Assembly (NCBI RefSeq): GCF_025370935.1
Contig: NC_133500.1
Span: 9,772,994-9,836,993 of the forward strand
Direction of reading: 5' to 3'
Length of the DNA: 64,000 nt
DNA from: Choristoneura fumiferana
Taxonomy: Eukaryota; Arthropoda; Insecta; Lepidoptera; Tortricidae
The notes under the pieces are model-generated. The model made no database searches and was not told the origin of the DNA. It was given only the letters and a program-made list of their open reading frames with translations. A program made the position numbers and the translations under genes. Positions 54,446-64,000 of the stretch are shown in pieces (position 1 is the stretch's first letter; every line of letters begins with the position of its first letter).

Positions 54446-54577
54446 GCAGGGTTACTACGAAACCCGAAACTCGAAGTTCGTGTCGTGCGTTCCCTCTGAC
54501 ACTTATACTATTTAATACGAGAGCGAGAGGGACGGTACGATACGAACTTCGAGTTTCGAGTTTCGTAGTAGCCCTGC
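54446..54577. mobile_element. Foldback MITE with gcagggttactacgaa ends
   Basis: Left gcagggttactacgaaaccc gaaactcgaagttcg and right cgaacttcgagtttcgagtt tcgtagtagccctgc are inverted over about 36 bases. The core atttaatacgagagcgagag ggac also occurs in the decayed relative at 10649-10775. No coding capacity. Confidence 0.85.
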
Positions 54578-56375
54578 TGGTTCAGTAACAGCCTATTGGC
54601 CTACTAAGCGCCCTAGCTTGTATTTAGTCCTAGACGATGGAAGCGAATTCCATTCCTTAGCAGTTCAGTAAGCGTCAGTAATTTTCAAGTTTCTCTTCAA
54701 GCGTTAATTATACCCTTAATAACATAATTTTAAGCCGCAGGTACCCCACCATTCAAAGCACCACACCGCTCGCAAACGCTCTATTTGTCAGTTGGCGAGG
54801 GAAGCAATAATTCTGCGGTGTCACTCGGACGCTTTTGATTTACGACCGTGTCGCCGCTGACTCGTGGGTTAAATACCTTTACCTTCGTTATTATGCAGAT
54901 GGAGGTTCACAGTCGAATGAGTATATTTTTGTGTGATTGTTTGATGTAGACAGCGGTCGAGAAAGCTTACCTGGAACAAGCAAAAACATATTATTAGATA
55001 GATAGATAAAAAACTTTATCACCTTACCACAATAAACACGGCTTATTAAGTAACATAAACATGATGACTTAAAAAATAACATGCATCAGTTCCGCAATTT
55101 ATCTACCTTGGGATAAAAAGTGAAAAAAGGTTTTAAGCTATGAGTAGGCGAGTATTATGAGTTATAATAAGAAAAACAGCTCATAAAAAACATAGATTAA
55201 TCCGATAAGCTTTTTAACAATAGGATTTTATTTCCGCTTTAATTTTTTGATCATTAAAAATCAATTTAGATTTACGGATGATTTTCTGTAAACTCGTGAA
55301 CGGCTTTTCTTGTCGTTTTTTAAATAGCAGATATTATTCAAAACTCAGAACGTGAAAAGTGATCGGACATACTTTGTATGAGCCAAGAATGACCTCATAG
55401 AGAAATCGCCCTTAAATATCGACGGTTAAAAGGCTATTTGATTCAATCGCCGCGTGCGCGAGAGCGTTTTAAAGATTAAAAAAAGAATTGACAACCACCT
55501 CCAATTTGCCAAATGGGGCGACTGGTATCCAACAGTGGACGTCCTGCGGCTGATAAGATGATCATACCCTTTACAGTTTACATAATATACAAATGATTTC
55601 AAATCATATGATTCCTGAACTACACCGTCTATCGTTTCCACACTAAGTTTCATAGCGAATTCTACTGTCAAACGATCAGATGTCACTCAATTTTTCTGTG
55701 GAAAGGGGCCGCATCGAATTACGCACGATTCAGTTGGTTCGAAGATTATGTTTACCTTGACACTGTCACTTCGTATTTGAACATTTGTATAATAATTAGT
55801 ACTGTAACAAGATAATGAAGTGTAAAGATGCCTTTGATCTCAACTGTTTAGCGCGTGGACCATTCATATAACAATAAATTAAATGTCCACAGACCTGTTA
55901 ACTTCCACGTATCAACTTAAACATCCTGATCTAACACCCGTATTGCTGCCCAACTCAATTATAAAGTCACTCGGCATATGTAAAACTACAGGAGTAAAGT
56001 TGCATGATTATTCAACGTCTATTATTGTCTGCCAAAAGCGTCACGGAAACAAAAGTCGTTTTATTGAGTCGCGACACGCTGCCAACCCATTGGACTGGAA
56101 TGTGCGGCTCATCATTGGACATCACGGAACCAGAGCAAGAATACTGCGCGCTGATTGGTTAAATTTTGACTAAGCGACTGTTGGACAGGAGGGTCATTGC
56201 ATAAAGTTTGGCGTATTTTCTACAATCCGGTCAAATTAGCCAAATTGGTGCAATTTTTGGAACACCGTTATAAATGATATTTTCATAAATGCAACAGTTT
56301 CGAACATTTGTACCAATTTTTAGGTCTATGCGAATTTTTATACCTTTGCGTGGCTAAATAGACTGGATCAATGCT
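54578..56375. other. No gene; one LINE stub
   Basis: At 55515-55562 gtatccaacagtggacgtcc tgcggctgataagatgatca t is a forward RTE-like 3' terminus. The 96-codon frame at 55883-56173 has an ATG but no recognisable domain. Otherwise unassigned. Confidence 0.4.
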
Positions 56376-56624
56376 GAATTAATACTCTCCTCTCAGAATT
56401 AAAGGACGTGGGCCGTAGTCACCATGCGGGCCTAGTGTGGATTGGGAACTTCACTCACACAATCAGGTTTTTCTCACGATTTTTTCCTTCGTAAAGCTCG
56501 TGGTAAATTTCAAATGTAATTTCGCACATGAATTTTGAAAAGCTCAGAGGTGCGAGCCGGGGTTTGAACCCACGATCCTCTGCTTGAGAGGCCATAGGTC
56601 ACACCACTTGGCCACCACAGCTTC
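56376..56624 (-). mobile_element. Family C SINE, well preserved copy
   Basis: Landmarks gaattaaaggacgtgggccg, gcgggcctagtgtggattgg gaacttcactcacac, aaagctcgtggtaaatttca, and a clear tRNA-like head agaggtgcgagccggggttt gaacccacgatcctctgctt gagagg...accacttggccaccacag ct. A 30-base internal segment around the cattgaattgcttcgc landmark is missing. Confidence 0.8.
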
Positions 56625-57053
56625 ATATCCACGGAAACCTAAGAAATGGGTTAGTTCCCGTAGAAATTACAATAAATCTCTAGCTCCAGTGATTTAAGCT
56701 GTGCCCTGTCGTATGTTACTATTTTATTAATAGAGCAGACGCTACATGGACGATATATGTACATATATAACAAACCTACATATAAGCCACGATGAGGAAA
56801 CCCCGTACCCGGATCACGGCCTAATTAGATTTGTAATTACGCGTCGACATGGCAACAGCTCCTATAATCTTTCCACGCTACGGCCGTGCTTCGTACGACT
56901 TTGTTTGGTTTACCATTATTTACGTTAAATTCGATATAACTATTATTTATTATGGTAATAACTTAGGTGGCACTTGCCACTTGCAAGTCTGAAAAAAATG
57001 TCTACTAAAGTACACTGCCAAAGCTTCGTTTAATTTGAGCTTAATTCTCTTTA
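56625..57053. other. No gene recognised
   Basis: AT-rich spacer. The 60-codon frame at 56746-56928 is not supported by any motif. Confidence 0.35.
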
Positions 57054-57191
57054 GGGCTGTTTCACCATCCATTGATTAGTGTTACCGGCGGTTAGGTGTA
57101 AATGCCGTCCCTATTTGTTTTGTTCGAATAGACGGAGACGGCATCACATTTAAACGTCTACTTACGCTAAAAAAATGGATGAAAAAGCCCC
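57054..57191. mobile_element. TTA-flanked foldback MITE, copy 5
   Basis: TTA (57051-57053) then gggctgtttcaccatccatt gattagtgtta. The right end ggatgaaaaagcccc is followed by TTA (57192-57194). The right arm carries several substitutions (cttacgctaaaaaaatggat). Confidence 0.85.
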
Positions 57192-58924
57192 TTAGCTTAG
57201 TAAATAAATATCTCTTACCTTTAAAATGCTTCAATCTGTACTATACAACTAACTGCATATGTATACTAAAATATTTTTGACTCGCTTTTACATTACCAAC
57301 CGTGCATTACAGCTACGTTTGTGCAACACACATATGTTCTGCAAGTTAACACAGAATTCACACTAGACTAACATACAAAATGCTAACGCGTTACGAATTC
57401 TCTACGAGTTCATTATAAGGGCACGGCACGCACGTGCACGGTAAGTAGCGGAGAAACAAGATAAAATTGTTGTTGTACCAAATTTCAAGTCAATCCGTTC
57501 GCTACTAGTAGGTAAAATCCTACTTTACAAGATTAGATCCTAAAAAGCAACACAAGTTAAATGAAAGCTTGCAAAGCATCATAATTAACTCATGAATCTC
57601 AGCAATTAAGTCCGTTAAGCCTCGGTTATTTATTCTAATATTAACTGACGCTCTGTCCGCGGCTTGGCACTGGTGCACTCTTAAAATACAATGCAAAAGG
57701 AGACAATAGTGTTTCTGGCTGACTCATGACAGTATTGGGCGGGACAGTCGATGTCAGACGTGTCGAGTCGACGTGTCTAACAGGGTTCTCTATCGTTTCC
57801 CCGAATTTCATATGCCCGAAAGTATCGATTTCTAGAATTTTCATTTGCCATAAAGTAATTTATTTCTGAAATAGTAATTTCTTCAGAGTTGATATTAAAC
57901 TAACCTAACCTAACCTACTGCATTACATATGATGACATTTAAAAAATCCTACCATGTACTAAATACTACCATGGTTCAATATATTTCATGGCAAACGTTG
58001 GTATGGAAAGTGAAATTCGGGCAAATGAAATTCGGGCAAGTAAAGGTAAACGGTCTAACAGTGGCATGGACCGATTTTCGTTAGGCAACTTTGAGTAAGA
58101 CGAGCAGAAGTAATATAATGTACGTTTTCAAATGAAGTAAACCCATTGACATCTATGTACCTTACGGCACCTAGACTGGCTGTTTTAGACCCGGAGGTGG
58201 GGACAAAAAATATTAGATTATTTGTAAGAAAGTCGTCATGAAGGTTCACTACTGATCCGACGACCAGGGCCAATCTATCGAGAGTGTAGCGACTCAGAAG
58301 AGAAGAGAGACTCTTGTATGTATAGGCCGGTCTCTGGGACAAAATCAAATGTTGTTATGCACTTTTGCAGAGGAAGATGTGCGGTTTGCCTGCTTTCTTC
58401 AAAAATGGAAAATAAGAAAGACAAGAGGTAAAATAACACAACATAAACAGCTCCTCGACATAACAGACTTCTCGGGTGGTGTCAGCTCATCTAAGTGTTT
58501 TGTGATCTCAACAGTCTTAAATGTTCCTTTCAGTACGCATCGCCATCGCCACCATATTTTAACACGCTCTGATCCACACGTCACATTTGCTTCAGGTTTC
58601 AACCAACATCGCACACTGACGCGGACACGATGCACGCTACATCCAAAACCGCAAAGCATAAATTCGTACTACCACCACACAATACCAACCTATCATTATT
58701 TTTGATTATTGCTAATTTAACCAGTCACCCGGTGATGATTAGTAGCAATCATTAGTCTAATTTTAACTAAACCCTAGGCTCGTGAAGCATGCGGCGCGCT
58801 GAGAGTTAAACGAATGATCTACAAGACTGATATAACGATCTACATTGTAACTGTCTTGTGTAGAGTAGACTGATTTTCTTTGTGGACAGACAAATGGCAC
58901 GCGTAAATGGCAAATTGGACAGAG
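57192..58924. other. No gene recognised
   Basis: Frames of 67-118 codons occur (for example 58349-58705) without recognisable domains or splice support. Contains cctaacctaacctaacctac near 57902-57920, a short simple repeat too brief to be telomeric. Confidence 0.35.
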
Positions 58925-59122
58925 CTTATGCCTCAGCCTCTAGGTTGAGGAGTTAGAAAATTGGAAAGAGGTTGTAGTTCAGAGTAAGCTATAGAATTCT
59001 GTAGCTCCGCAAAGTAAGGCCGCCTACTGCTTACCTCAGAAAGTCTCTGTGTATATACCTGTTTTCTGTACTGCTTGCTATGTGTGGGTGTGCAATAAAG
59101 AGTTATTGTATTGTATTGTACG
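58925..59122 (+). mobile_element. LINE 3' end with TTGTA tail, best copy
   Basis: Begins near atgcctcagcctctaggttg aggag, continues ctccgcaaagtaaggccgcc tactgcttacctcagaaagt, then acctgttttctgtactgctt and ggtgtgcaataaagagttat, and closes with tgtattgtattgta. Shares its layout with 23190-23322 and, in reverse, 932-1035. Confidence 0.7.
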
Positions 59123-59989
59123 CCGGACTCAATCAATCATCTAAAAAAGCATTTCAAGTGCTTCATAGTTATTATTACACCTGGGACTGGAACGAGACAA
59201 TTTATTTCCAAAGTTACCTCGCCGTTTCAGCCATACAACAGCGACCGTGATCAATCCTGCCTCGTGAAAATTGTGATAGTTTAAAACGATAAATTTTAAG
59301 TTCTTGTCGTTCATTCAGTCCTCACAAGACTTTTTTTCACTTCATAGTAGACCAACGAGCACGCGGGATTTCTAAATATGGACACTGGCGACTCCACGAG
59401 AGTCACTGGCTGACTTTTATAAAAAGAAAAAGACTCCTTTCTTACACAAGTTCGCACTACAATAACATTACCATTCACACAATTACTTCTGTAATATCAA
59501 TCAACGTGCTACCGCACACATCTACATCACAACTCCGCATGTAAGAGCAACCAAACCACCCCCCTAATCATCTCCAAATGCTCCACCGTGATATCCATCC
59601 CTACCCCTAATTTCACCGAAGTTACCGGAATGTCTGGCAGTAAAGCGTAATGACTATCACTAATCATAAACGTCGCGGATGTCCCACTGCGCGTAATTAA
59701 GATACAGCCAGAGTAGAGAGATTCGTCGTGTTTGGGTTGGAGTTTCTGCAATTCTACGTTTGTCTCTCTCGGAAAATATATCACATGTTAGTGATTATTC
59801 CAATAATATGTATTGTAAGACATGGCCGTCAACAGGTGTCACTGTGACTTTGCACATAAAAACAACGTTACAAAATCACATACTCTCCTGCTGTTCCTAA
59901 TGCCTAGCGCAGTCTCTGTTACTCAAATCACGACGCTGTGGAGTGCTGTGACTGTAGTGTTATTTTGGATCAATTACTTGTGTGATAAC
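59123..59989. other. No gene recognised
   Basis: No supported coding frame. An 85-codon minus-strand frame (59527-59784) has no recognisable domain. Confidence 0.35.
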
Positions 59990-60265
59990 GGTGTGTGACA
60001 AAAACACGGTCATATAGCACCGCGACAATATCGTATGGTGATATGAGTAACAGGCGTGACATAGTCACGTTGACATAACAGTGTGACCAAAAAAACGTTC
60101 ATTACAGGACCGTGACGTGTCACTAATAACATGTAGTGACACGAGTAACAGGCGTGACAAAGTCACGATGGTCCCATGGGACTACTGGGAGTAAATCGTC
60201 TCAGTTGTCCCATCAATGGGACAACTCAATGGGACACTCAATGGGACTAGTGGGATAGACGGGAC
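59990..60265. repeat. GTGAC-rich tandem repeat and GGGAC minisatellite
   Basis: The 16-mer gagtaacaggcgtgac occurs at 60045-60060 and again at 60143-60158, each followed by a five-base match agtcacg, marking two diverged units of about 98 bases. They are followed by repeats of aatgggacaactc, aatgggacactc and aatgggactagtgggatag up to about 60265. Confidence 0.7.
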
Positions 60266-60320
60266 TTTTCACTGTGACTTTTTTGGAATGGAATCGTCAA
60301 TCACTGATCAAAATGTAACG

Positions 60321-60590
60321 AACTAAAATAATTTCCTTGCTCACCCGCGACCTTACGATAGCCAAGCTTATGCAAAATATGCGTGTTCAAGCAGTTCCTC
60401 CACCTCCACACTGTAAGAACACACACAAATCACACAAACCCATCTATCACCACCACCACACCACACTGACGCGTTTCGAACTCAACCAGAGCTCATCTTC
60501 AGAGTGACACAACCGTACACCATGCTACCAGTTGTTTGCATAAGCTTGGCTATCGTAAGGTCGCGGGTGAGCAAGGAAATTATTTTAGTT
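60321..60590 (+). mobile_element. TIR element family F, complete copy
   Basis: The left aactaaaataatttccttgc tcacccgcgaccttacgata gccaagcttatgcaaa and right ttgcataagcttggctatcg taaggtcgcgggtgagcaag gaaattattttagtt are inverted over about 55 bases. The body contains ctccacctccacactgtaag, atcaccaccaccacaccaca ctgacgcgtttcgaactcaa ccagagctcatcttcagag. No coding capacity. Confidence 0.85.
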
Positions 60591-61450
60591 CATTGATATG
60601 GACCTCCGCAAAGTAACGCCTGATTCAATAAATTATTCAAAATGTAACGCTTTTCCCCATGTCTATTGTAACTAACTATCATTGATATCTTAAAAATAAA
60701 AACCAGAGGCGACGCGAATTTAAGGTATCCGTTAACCTTTCATACCCTTTGGCACTTTGGCACTGATCAGTAAAGCAAAATTTAAGGCTATCTATTTTAA
60801 TATTTTTATCTTTATCCGCGTTATTGTTATTTTTAAGACAGAGGAGGCAAGAATGCAGGATTCTTTTTCCTTTAATCTGTTATACAGTCACAAAATCGAT
60901 GAATACAAAATATATAATATATCTTTCTAAGTTTCAGATATTATATAGGCTACCCTGTATAAAGTCTGTAAATACTTAAAGGTCATAGTGAAATCAGCAA
61001 TGCTACCCTTGCCACTAACAAACCACAGCGTGCAAAGTGACAGGCGGGTAGTTGGCGAAAAGTTTAAATTTCCGGCCGCTCACTTGCGAGCCGATAACGG
61101 ACGCGGAGGAAATTGAATAAATTCTGTATTAAACAACGACATTGATATGTATCGATCGCTGTTTTTAATACGTAATATTGTAAGCTTAATGTTTCAGTAA
61201 AATATTATTCTGATAATATGGACATGAGACATCATAACTGGTGATCCATTGAGAAATCAAATGACGGCAATTCGTGCAAGTTTTTTTCAGGGCCACTAAA
61301 ATGGTCGCTGTCATTGTGTGTGCGCGCATTGGCAACAACGAAGCGGTTGTAACTAGCTAGAGTAAAGTAACTGAAGATACAATATACTCAGCAGCAGCAC
61401 AAAACTTGGCCCACTCTCCATACAAAATTACCTAATACACCTGCCTAATG
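60591..61450. other. No gene recognised
   Basis: The first bases (cattgatatggacctccgca aagtaacgcctgattcaat) mirror the outer left end of the family F copy at 35640, so they may be part of that element. The rest is unassigned. Confidence 0.4.
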
Positions 61451-61884
61451 CAATGAGGGCTATCGCGTATGAATTCGCCACTAGAGGCGCTAGTGTAGTG
61501 TGAGGTCTCCGAAATGTCAAATCTCATAGTTTTTGGGTGAGCTACGCGGGTTTATTTATAATTAGAATAATTTTGTGAATATTTTGCAATATCTGAAATT
61601 AATTATGGCAAATATGCGTTCCGGGGCAATGAATGTCTGTGTTATGAGACAGTTTTGTCTTTCGGAAACCTTTGTCCTCCCTTTTTTCCGAACAAAACGG
61701 GGACTATGCAACACTGTACTGTGGCATACTCGATATTTTTATGGTACGGTTTTAAGGTGTATTAAATATGATTTTAATCTAAACTTTGTTTACACACCCG
61801 TAACAACAGACTTCGAAAGCCATACTTAAAAACCTCACGCAACAGTGCGCCATCTAGTGAAACAAAAAACGATAGCCCTCATTG
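61451..61884 (-). mobile_element. TIR element with atgagggctatcg ends, copy 2
   Basis: Full-length reverse copy of 32009-32428, with caatgagggctatcg and cgatagccctcattg termini flanked on both sides by TGCA, which may be the target duplication. The 84-codon frame inside is a shadow. Confidence 0.85.
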
Positions 61885-62019
61885 CATTGAGGGCCAGATT
61901 TTTTGCAGCCCTGTATATTTTAATCTTATGCTACTTTCACTCGTAATTTTACTACTCACGGGACCTGGTACATGTAGGCGTCGTCCTAGACCACTAGGCG
62001 ATTAAAGTAAAAGTTATCA

Positions 62020-62365
62020 TCATCATCAACAGCCGGAAGACGTCCACTTTCATTGCTGAACGACACCGACAACTCACCACTTACATCCACCGCTTGCCGG
62101 TAACTCTTGCGATATCGTCAGTCTATCTAGTGGGAGGCCTGCCAACGCTTCGTCTTCTGGTTCGTGGTCACCACTGGAGGACTTTTCTCCTCCAACGGTT
62201 ATAGTTCTTCGAGCAATGTGGCCCGTCCATTGACACTTTAACCTGCATACTCCTCGAGCAATGTCGGTGACTTTAGTTCTTTGGCGATAATCTATCGCGC
62301 AAAGAAACTAGGAGCATCGCTCTCTCCATGGCTCGTTGCGTGACTCTGAGCCTCATGAAAAATGG
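62020..62365 (-). mobile_element. RTE-like LINE 3' fragment, reverse, longest of its kind
   Basis: atcatcatcaacagccggaa gacgtccactttcattgctg, then caactcaccacttacatcca ccgcttgccggtaactcttg cgatatcgtcagtctatcta gtgggaggcctgcc, then gagcaatgtggcccgtccat tgaca and cactctctccatggctcgtt gcg-like text. It covers the region translating as the MERAMLG...TKVTDIAQ...AGHI...SVGRPP part of the ORF, with frameshifts. Confidence 0.75.
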
Positions 62366-62888
62366 TATAGTAATAGTAAATTTGTGACGGGCCGTAAGCC
62401 CGCCAAATCATAGCGATACGACGTCATCTGAAGCGCGATCACCACTCGCCCTCGCTCCAAATAGTCGCCGTCAATTGCCGCGCACATCTGCAGATGTTAT
62501 TGTCAGCTTAATCCTTGTTTATAAGTTCATAGGAATTCGGCGCGTCGTCAACGTCACGCGTATAGGTAAGGTTAGTTTGTTGGGTGTTTAACGCTATAAA
62601 TACACGTTTGACGGGACGATTTGTTCGCGAGAGCGCCGAAAATCACTGTGATTTCTGTTCCACGCAAAAGCAGCTTGAAATCTTATATATAAAATAATGA
62701 TACATATATTTTTGTTTGAAAAGTCTAATTGCAATTAAGCAATTTGAGTATAATGCATGTGCGTATAACTTCGTTTTTAATAATTTCTTCGTCGGAATTT
62801 CGCTTTCAGGATTCGAAATGCCACCTAATGTATTTTATGAATACAGAAGGTTAGGTTAGACCAGTTTAATAATAGTACCGAAAAATAT
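62366..62888. other. CpG-rich patch with TATAAATA, no gene assigned
   Basis: From about 62370 to 62650 the sequence is locally CpG-rich (cgggccgtaagcccgcc, ggaattcggcgcgtcgtcaa cgtcacgcg). It includes a TATAAATA at 62595-62602. No TCAGT initiator is seen 25-35 bases further on and no coding frame follows. A promoter of an unannotated transcript or a repeat edge are both possible. Confidence 0.3.
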
Positions 62889-62964
62889 ACTGTTGCAGAA
62901 ATACAACACTTTTTATAATAATAAATATTTCTTATTATAAAAAGTGTTTTATTTCTGCAACAGT
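62889..62964. mobile_element. Small near-perfect hairpin MITE
   Basis: actgttgcagaaatacaaca ctttttataataa and ttattataaaaagtgtttta tttctgcaacagt mirror each other around a short AT loop, making a 76-base hairpin. TA-rich flanks (aaaaatat, aagtatat) could include a TA target duplication as in Tc1/mariner MITEs, but this is not certain. Confidence 0.75.
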
Positions 62965-62979
62965 AAGTATATTATTACG

Positions 62980-63156
62980 AGCAGCATTTTACGAGCTGTC
63001 GGTAGGCCTCCAACAAGATGGAGCGACGACTTGGTTAAGATCGTGGGATCGCGGTGGATGCAGAAAGCAAAATACCGGTCTGAGTGGAGAGCCTTGGGGG
63101 AGGCCTATGTCCAGCAGTGGACGTCTTTCGGCTGACATGATGATGATGATGATGAA
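62980..63156 (+). pseudogene. RTE-like LINE, ORF C-terminus with intact stop
   Basis: Translates LRAVGRPPTRWSDDLVKIV, GSRWMQKAKYRSEWRALGEA and YVQQWTSFG with the stop at 63133-63135, which is the authentic C-terminus of the family. It is followed by ctgacATGATGATGATGATG. Strongly 5'-truncated; the open frame downstream of the microsatellite is a shadow. Confidence 0.75.
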
Positions 63157-64000
63157 ACGAAATTTATGGAAAAAGGTTATTGCACATGATATTATTCGGG
63201 TAGAATCAATTAATGTAATTATTACAAACGTCTGTACCCGACTCATAGATGCTATTATTTGTCTACAATGTAGACTCTTCATAATAATATATTACATGAT
63301 ATTTTTTATTAATTTTAACATAAAAAATACATTGAATACGTCACAGCGTAAAACGATCGCACGCAAGTCTCCCACCAAAGTCCACAAAACACTCCACCAA
63401 AGTAAAATAATTCCGAATAAACATTACGAATCCCGAATCAATTTCACAACTCAGCCAATAAACAAAGATCAAAGTTGCCAGCGGTATTGCTTTCAAAACA
63501 TCGAAACATTAGCAATACGACGCACAAATCAAGCATAAGTTGACATTAAATTTGGAATAATATTAGAAAATCGAGCACTAACTAAATTCAATCGAATCAA
63601 CCACAAGCCAATTTATCCAGATCTCTTTCATAACTTCCTCGCACCATAATTTTCCTACAAATCAAAGGTCACGTTACACTGGATGGTGGCCTGGCTATAC
63701 TCCAACAGTGACAGGCCTGTTGAGCGTGTCATTGAATACTGGGACGTAGTGTATTCGTAATAAAGTTGTAAATCAATCGGCGCGTGTCAAGCGGGAAGAG
63801 TTATTGGATTTTGATAGCTGTGCGGTGTCGGTATTCCTGCTAGCGAGTCTGTCGCGAGAAAAGGGACGCTGGCCGGGATTCAAAAGAGATTTTGTATAAC
63901 TCTCACATAACACACAATAAAACATAACATAACATTACATTATCAACTAGCAAATGGGTAAATATTTCTTCACAAAAAAAAGTACTATCGAGCCAACTGA
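63157..64000. other. No gene recognised
   Basis: AT-rich DNA. The 143-codon frame spanning the ATGATG tail (63107-63538) is a chance extension of LINE tail sequence. An aataaag near 63759 is not linked to any frame. Confidence 0.4.

Noticed and set aside
57902..57920. CCTAA run as telomeric sequence
   Set aside because: Only about four cctaac units, too short to mean anything.
63107..63538. 143-codon frame starting in MSSSGRLSADMMMMMM
   Set aside because: It begins in the LINE 3' tail and reads through the ATG microsatellite into unrelated AT-rich DNA.
1..64000. CRISPR array, rRNA operon, riboswitch or replication origin
   Set aside because: No regularly spaced direct repeats, no rRNA similarity and no prokaryotic gene organisation anywhere in the window.

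Overview
The window looks like nuclear DNA from a moth or butterfly (Lepidoptera). It is AT-rich and gene-poor, and it is crowded with repeats typical of that order: tRNA-derived SINEs, RTE-like and other non-LTR LINE 3' ends carrying ATGATG or TTGTA microsatellite tails, TTAA-flanked piggyBac-like elements, and many short foldback MITEs. There are no bacterial-style operons, rRNA genes or CRISPR arrays. No family assignment here was checked against a database; all rest on motifs and on copy-to-copy comparison inside the window.

The only confident host genes lie at 43.7-50.2 kb. Three intronless short-chain dehydrogenase/reductase (SDR) paralogues sit head to tail on the minus strand (43722-44525, 44896-45654, 49400-50164). 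A fourth, broken copy lies on the plus strand (53608-54015). All three intact proteins keep the TGASSGIG cofactor loop, the NCAG motif and the structural Asn, but the catalytic YxxxK motif is missing from each. By sequence they are candidate pseudoenzymes that may bind nucleotide without catalysing classical SDR chemistry. This is the most interesting biology in the window.

The array is interrupted between the second and third genes. A tRNA-derived SINE (46030-49159) was split by a 2.9-kb, 5'-truncated non-LTR retrotransposon (46151-49087) that still carries a 959-codon open endonuclease/reverse-transcriptase frame. The insertion is flanked by a perfect 10-bp target-site duplication.

Outside the cluster, 0-43 kb and 54-64 kb are mostly repeats separated by unannotatable AT-rich DNA. 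Notable items are: a piggyBac-like foldback element with TTAA ends (39352-40495) and two short relatives (6203-6411, 27644-27836); five copies of a TTA-flanked foldback MITE; two oppositely oriented copies of a 420-434-bp element with ATGAGGGCTATCG ends; a MITE split by an insertion containing a perfect 67-bp inverted repeat of SINE sequence (26376-26983); and a decayed mobile-element coding domain (9192-9558). Three weaker coding candidates are recorded at low confidence: a splice-bounded exon at 15152-15433, a GC-rich frame at 24500-24859 and a membrane-protein-like ORF at 40595-40975. Repeat boundaries are approximate unless the terminal bases or duplication are stated.
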